Assembly (NCBI GenBank): GCA_963169105.1
Contig: OY720633.1
Location: 158,177,780 to 158,241,779, forward strand
Reading direction: 5' to 3'
DNA from: Ceriagrion tenellum
Lineage: Eukaryota; Arthropoda; Insecta; Odonata; Coenagrionidae
DNA length: 64,000 nt
Each line of letters starts with the position of its first letter. Within the stretch, counting starts at the first letter, position 1. Positions 58,485 to 64,000 of the stretch are shown here, in pieces. The notes beneath the pieces are model-generated. The model saw only the letters and a list, made by a program, of their open reading frames with translations. It was not told the DNA's origin and searched no databases. The position numbers were made by a program, and so were the translations under genes.

Positions 58485-60110
58485 TACAGAACGAACCAGG
58501 TCTGCCCTTTAACTTAAGGTTATGAGGTTGGTCTCATTTCTTAACGTGGCAGTTAAACCACAGGCTATGTATTTATGATGACCAGTTGGATGCTACCGCG
58601 AATGTTAACTTAAAGGATGAAACAATTATTTTAACACACTAGGCTGATTAGTGACGAACTTCAAGTCAAGGTTCCATGTTAAATTTTTTATAGTTCTCAA
58701 AAACCTCGTTAAATTTTATGACTTCATAAATATTTTAAAAGGTGTTTATGCGTCCTTAAACATTAGAGTATTAGCATTCAATTTAATAATTCAAACCGAG
58801 TGACATATTTTAACTTCACACATTCAAAATACTCATCTTCCCTGAGGTGGCCGCTGAGGCGCGTGGCAGGGGGAGTTAGAACATCAGCCATGAAAAGGGT
58901 GGGAGAAGGGAAAATTAGGGGTGACAGTATAAAGGTGAATTAAGAGTTAACTATGAGTATTAAGATTCTGTCAATATCTATGTATTGTAAACACTTTGAG
59001 AGTATGGGAAGGACTTTTTGTACATCTACGTTTGGCATTGTAACACTTATCACTTCTTAAGATATAGCTCGGGGATAAAATAATATTCTTCATGCCGTAC
59101 TGAAACTCACATGATAGAAGTTATTCAAGTAATAATACGCTTTTTTTCAGTTTTCGAAAATTCAAGTAATTCGAGTAATAATTCTAGATATGGAGCTATG
59201 TGTGGGGCTAACTTCATGGGTACGTGTGCAGTTTTCGCTTGGAGCTAGGGATTTGTTACATTCAATGGATTGTAGTTGTTTTACTATCCCATTGCGCTCC
59301 ATACGTCATCCACCGATTCATGAAAGACAGGGATGTCAATGACGCACATAGAGTCGTCCTAAGGAATATTTTTTAAAAGAGAAGTTCAGTGTGTTGGCTA
59401 TGCTGTGTATTACTGTGAGTGACTCTTTAGCCACTTTTTTCCGTCATGGACTGCAGTTTACTCTGTAGGTCTATTTCTCGTAACGCCAAAATGATTAAGG
59501 GTTTTCATCTAATAATTCTCCACCCACTTTTTTAATGAATTTTCGCACGGAAAATCGCATCGTTTCCTTCGATTTTAAGCGCTGAGTAATCGAGTTTTCT
59601 TATATATTGAGTTCCGTCGTTTCATCACAATATTTGCGCGCATATTATGGGTGTCTCAGTATTAAAGATGGTTTTAACAGAGTAACGCAAAGCGTGGGAG
59701 TGTGAAAACAACACAAAACAGAAAGTAAATGAACCTTTTAGGCATTTGACTCTTATGATAGTTCATTACTCACCTAGCTAATTACAATGCACGCAAATAT
59801 ATTCTTCCCACCCCATGAATATCTACATGGTAGCAAAACATCACCGTGGTCATAAGACAGCGAATACCGAGTTACGTGAGTGGTCCTCAACGGCGAATAG
59901 TAGAGAAACTTTCTCTAGAGTTACCCCGCTGTACCACGTCACGTGTCGTACGTGTAATAACCAATGAAAAGTCTACGTGTAAATTTAGACGTCTTAAACG
60001 AGGCATAAACCTAAATGGGGTGCATTTAACGCACCCGGGAGAGAAGGGTTATGTCCAAATGTTACGGCAAATCGGGGGATGGTTCCCAAGGTGTTAACAG
60101 TCGCGTTATA
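58485..60110. other. AT-rich non-coding stretch
   Basis: No feature recognised. Confidence 0.5.
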
Positions 60111-60119
60111 ACCAATCGG

Positions 60120-60900
60120 CTCGGGCGACGCAGACGACGCGACGTCTCCTCTACTCCTCCGTTTAAAGAGTCTTTCCCTTCTCCTCACGAGGGGAAAGAC
60201 TAACTGACTTCTCCCACCATACTGTCCTCCCACCTCATCCCCTCCCTTCGTCCCATTCTCTAAGAAAGCCCCAAACCACTCTCCTCTCCTCCGTCCTCCC
60301 CCATTTTTACCCATCCACTCCGACGACTCCCTCTCCCGTCTTCCACACTCCCTCGAACCCCACTCCGCCATCCACCCCGCTCCCAAAGAGCAAACCGAAA
60401 ACGTCTTCTCCTACGCGCGCGCACCGTGAAAACGTCTTGGAAACGGCCTGCGGGGTGGGGGAGGAGAGACAGAGAGAGGTGGATTGGGGAGGGGCGGTAG
60501 GGATGACGGTCCAGATGGTTCTCTAGTTATGCCTCGTTTGTAGAGAGCGAAGAGGGACCCCTTGTTCCGAAAGGGCCGCTCACCCTGCCGGGCAGGGAGG
60601 CTGCGGCGGCGTCGGAAAGGGATGGGTAGGAAGGGAAGTGGGGGAGGTTCGGAGTGGAAAAGGGTAACCGTGGTGGGCGGGGGGGAGAGGGGGGGTGGGT
60701 GGAGGACAGGGAGAAGAAGGATGAGACACTGTGAGGAGACGGCGTGGAGGGAGGGAGAAAGAGAGGAGACGGGAGAAGAAGAACTCTTGGAAGTCGAATT
60801 ATGGAGTCTAGGGGAAATGTTCCTCGTCCGTCTCCGAGAGGTCGCGGCGGCAGCCGAGCTAGGGGAAGATCCTTTTATTTTTTTTTTCATTTTATTGGTT
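60120..60900. repeat. C/T-rich then G/A-rich block
   Basis: 60170-60380 is pyrimidine-rich and 60450-60800 is purine-rich on the + strand. Frames of up to 159 codons here are compositional. Confidence 0.65.
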
Positions 60901-60904
60901 GAAT

Positions 60905-63900
60905 GAATTTAATGTTCATGCGAGGGATTGGAATGCGAGGCAGTTTTAAAAGAGGGCAGAAAGTGGCCCGACGAGGGACTTAGCCGAGAATTCGGAAGTA
61001 AAAAGGGGGGGGGAAGGATTTCCAAAATTAAAATACCGAGAAGAAGACTCTGGCCACTTCGGTTAAGTGTATTCACGGAGTTGAATAAGACGACTCATCT
61101 GCTTCACAGGATGAAAGAGCGAATTTCAGGATAGCATTCAAGCATTATCGGAAATGATTAATCAGCCAGAACATTCAGTCATGACGGCTAAAAAAAATAA
61201 CTTTTGAAGGAAAGAGTCAAATGGTAAAGCAGGTATCGAACAACAAAATGAGTTGTTGCAAGAAGGATAAGATTTATAACAACCACAACGGAAGTCCTAC
61301 ACTTGTTTAAGCGTCACCTTAATGACTGATGCCATGGCACTGTACCCAGTTCCTGACCCAGTCTCACAGTGACTGCGATCACATTACGCATTCCTTATCC
61401 GATGTAAAAATTAAGAGTAAAGAATCAGTAATTGAATCATTTCAACATTTACAAGAAGAAAACGAATACAAAGGAGACGAATTTTGGAAGGAATGCTAAT
61501 TTGTGCGCAGAAAAATTAGCTGTGATGACGCTGCCAAAAAATTTGAAACAGTTTGTCAAAGATTCGGCCCACGCGAAACATAAAGAAAAAATAATAGGTG
61601 ACGATTTTCGTCAGACTAATTTCTGATAAAATACGTAAATGATTTAGTGCACTATTCAATATAACAAAAGAATTAAGAAAAAAAACAGGCAATTGGTAGC
61701 TTAAAGAGGGGTAGGGAGGGAGAGGTTGAAATTGCAGTTTCCCGGGGCTGAAAATACGCAAGGGAGCGTTAATTGGTCGACTGCAGCACCACCTGGGGGG
61801 GATCTGGGAAGGGGACTGCGAGTCGTGTGCACACGCATGAAGGGCTAAGCGGGAATGAAAAGATTAAATGCACGCAGGTATGTGTTGGGTGGGCATGTGC
61901 AAGTGCCTTATTTCCGCTGCACTGGATTTGTAAAGGCGACGAACCCACGGGGCCGCAAAGCGAGACTACGCTCACGGTTGCACAGAAGACGGGAGGGCGT
62001 TGTTATTATTTTGGGGATCCGAGGGGAAAGCATTTTGCGAGCCGAGACTATGGCACGGCTCTTTCCCGGTGGGCGTTCGTTCCTGCCCACGGGCTAAGGA
62101 GATGCGCGAGGGCGAGCGTGATTGCAGGATGCGAACGCTATTTATCATCGCCCGCCGTCGACAAGAATGTCCAAAACATAGGAGCAACAAGAAAAATCGC
62201 GGTTTTCTTCGCTTAGAATGGAAATTACGGACGCTTTTGTGGGGACGGGACGATAATTATGGGGAAAAGAACGAGGTGGTGATGACGCGAGAATTGATAA
62301 GATCGAAAAAAGTATGCATTGTCCGAAAACTGCTATGATTTTAAGATGGCTGGGACACAATCGCCATTTCTTCGTCAGATACCATCTACGTTGAGTGCGA
62401 AGGATACTCAGAGAGGGGACAAGAAAGAACTGGATTTAAAACTGAAATCCATCCCTGGTATGGCGGGAACACTCGGGATAATTAAGGGAATAAACTTGGG
62501 TAAAAAGCTTTCATTAGCAGCTCAGACATTTATAAAAAAACGGTCAGTTAATATCGAGGATGAATTTCACTGATTAGATCGGAAGATAACTTTGTATGCT
62601 TACATCACGAACTTTTTCGAAAATATGCGGAACATGTTTATGAAGACGTTGATCCTGCACAGAAAAAAATCAGCGCAGAGCAAAAAAACCAACTTTTCCG
62701 GTGGTTGAGCACACACAAAAGTTTAGAAAAAACCGTAGAACCTACGCAAAAAATAAGTCATCCCGAATACGGGCGAGTCTGAGAATTCATCTTGATTAAC
62801 CGCCAGAAAAAGAAAAGATGAAAAATAGATTTCAAAGGGAGTGCGAGAATTAGGGAGAGGGACAGACATGAAGAGGAGGGAAAGAGATTTATTTCCAACC
62901 CATGTAAAAAATTAATATCTAATTAAAGTAACCGAAGCGAGGAATGAAATATGACGGCGATCTAAAAATCTGTTCCAGGGAAGATAGATGTACCTACACA
63001 ATTTTTTTCCCTCCCTACGTCCACGGATTAAATTTGTAATTTTCCACGTATGTGAATTTGAATGGAATATATTTGCTGGCACTATTTGGAATCCATATCT
63101 TTCGCAGTAAAAACAGAGAACACACCTTAACCCAAGAGAGAGAACGCTATGAAGGCAATCAGTAGAGCCGATATCAGAGTAAGAGGTAATCTTGGCTTCT
63201 CGTATTTTTATTCTCACTGAAAGGGTATTATTAATTAGTGTACGAGCATTCAGGGACGTCACCGTCATGAATACAAGATAAATGAGCAATTCAAGATGAA
63301 ATTAATAATTGAAATTTTATATTCATAATCAAGAGTCCGCAATGCGACGAAACATTTGAGAGAAACTTTCTACTCGACGTACACCCTGAATAAATAATAT
63401 GTAACAAGGGTCCATGCATTGGATACTCACCTATTCCTTCAAAACTGTATACACTATAATACACCGTAGTTTAATATTATTTATGAAGACCCCTAGTGAA
63501 AACGTCAACTCCTCACCATTTTCCCGATTTTCCCAAGCTAAACAATTAAGGAAAATTATGTTGGCTAATAAATATCAGCCAGGGGTTATTAACTCAATGG
63601 ATATTTGAGGGAAATATTATGAAAAAATGACACTGCTGCCAATGATAAGAACTTGAAGATGCTAAGAAATATTTGCACAGCTATCAAATATATAACCAAT
63701 CGTTTACAACATCAATTATTGTACCTTATTCCCTCATTCCTATTATTTCATTTACTCTGTGGGAGGAAACGTCAGATATAATAACGCCAAGCTTTCGTTT
63801 ACTTCAATCATAAGTTTTAAGTCAAGAAATCTCTCATTTCATAGCAACCCAGAAGCTTGTTTTAAGCAATGAATAAGGCACATAAGTCACGCCACGCTTT

Positions 63901-64000
63901 TATCGCACGCTGAACTCAAGCCGGCACGATTCAACAAAACTCCCACACTTCTGAATCCGGGAAGCCACGATTAAATTTACCGAGACTTAAATATGATACC
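60905..64000. other. Non-coding stretch to the window end
   Basis: Mixed and AT-rich DNA. A GC-richer part at 61770-62340 is open in several frames at once (longest 147 codons, 61773-62216), without a domain. No RNA gene or element end was recognised. Confidence 0.45.

Noticed and set aside
61773..62338. 147-codon frame and overlapping frames
   Set aside because: The segment is GC-richer and open in several frames at once; no domain.
62912..63289. LINE endonuclease start (SLNARTLI-like N-terminus)
   Set aside because: Only a few residues resemble the start of a LINE endonuclease, and no downstream catalytic motif follows.
1..64000. CRISPR array or bacterial operon
   Set aside because: No regularly spaced short repeats, no packed genes with ribosome-binding sites; all recognisable elements are eukaryotic.

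Overview
The window looks like gene-poor intergenic or intronic DNA from a large, repeat-rich arthropod genome, most likely an insect. It is AT-rich with no bacterial-style gene packing, and no open frame can be tied to a host protein. What is recognisable is eukaryotic mobile DNA: tRNA-derived SINEs, decayed LINE reverse transcriptases, a non-autonomous Helitron of a kind common in arthropods, a PIF/Harbinger-like element with a MADF-type fragment, and a TTAA-flanked MITE family. The species cannot be named from the sequence.

Layout. 1-8.6 kb: unique AT-rich DNA, one diverged direct repeat, and CpG- or pyrimidine-rich low-complexity blocks. 8.6-13.4 kb: two related palindromic elements with hammerhead-ribozyme-like cores (8600-8837 and 13188-13335), a SINE, a long polypurine tract and a 137-bp tandem duplication. 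14.6-16.4 kb: a SINE, a purine block and the first TTAA MITE. 16.4-28.5 kb: mostly featureless, with a palindrome at 23.4 kb and a degraded SINE at 25.1 kb. 28.5-36.4 kb: MITE copies 2 and 3, an old 170-bp duplication and a decayed LINE. 38.5-41.7 kb: a nest of SINEs, a LINE scrap, the PIF-like element and the Helitron. 43.4-45.3 kb: a 5'-truncated LINE with a clean 15-bp target-site duplication. 46.8-50.9 kb: MITE copies 4 and 5 and a cluster of MITE ends. 51-64 kb: no recognised gene, one unplaced 99-codon frame, a CpG-rich promoter-like patch, several purine/pyrimidine blocks and a LINE 3' end.

The most interesting signal is the hammerhead-like RNA fold. Two elements share the conserved core (CTGATGA, then a hairpin, then GAAA). 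The helix II bases differ between them but still pair, helix I pairs in both, and helix III is a perfect loopless palindrome, which favours action as a dimer. Hammerheads are known in Penelope-like retroelements, so these are probably non-autonomous relatives. Each core carries one extra U after CTGATGA, so activity needs testing. The second theme is a TTAA MITE family of about 565 bp with five near full-length copies.

Most long open frames lie in purine- or pyrimidine-rich tracts, where stop codons are rare, or run antisense to LINE remnants. They are not annotated as genes.
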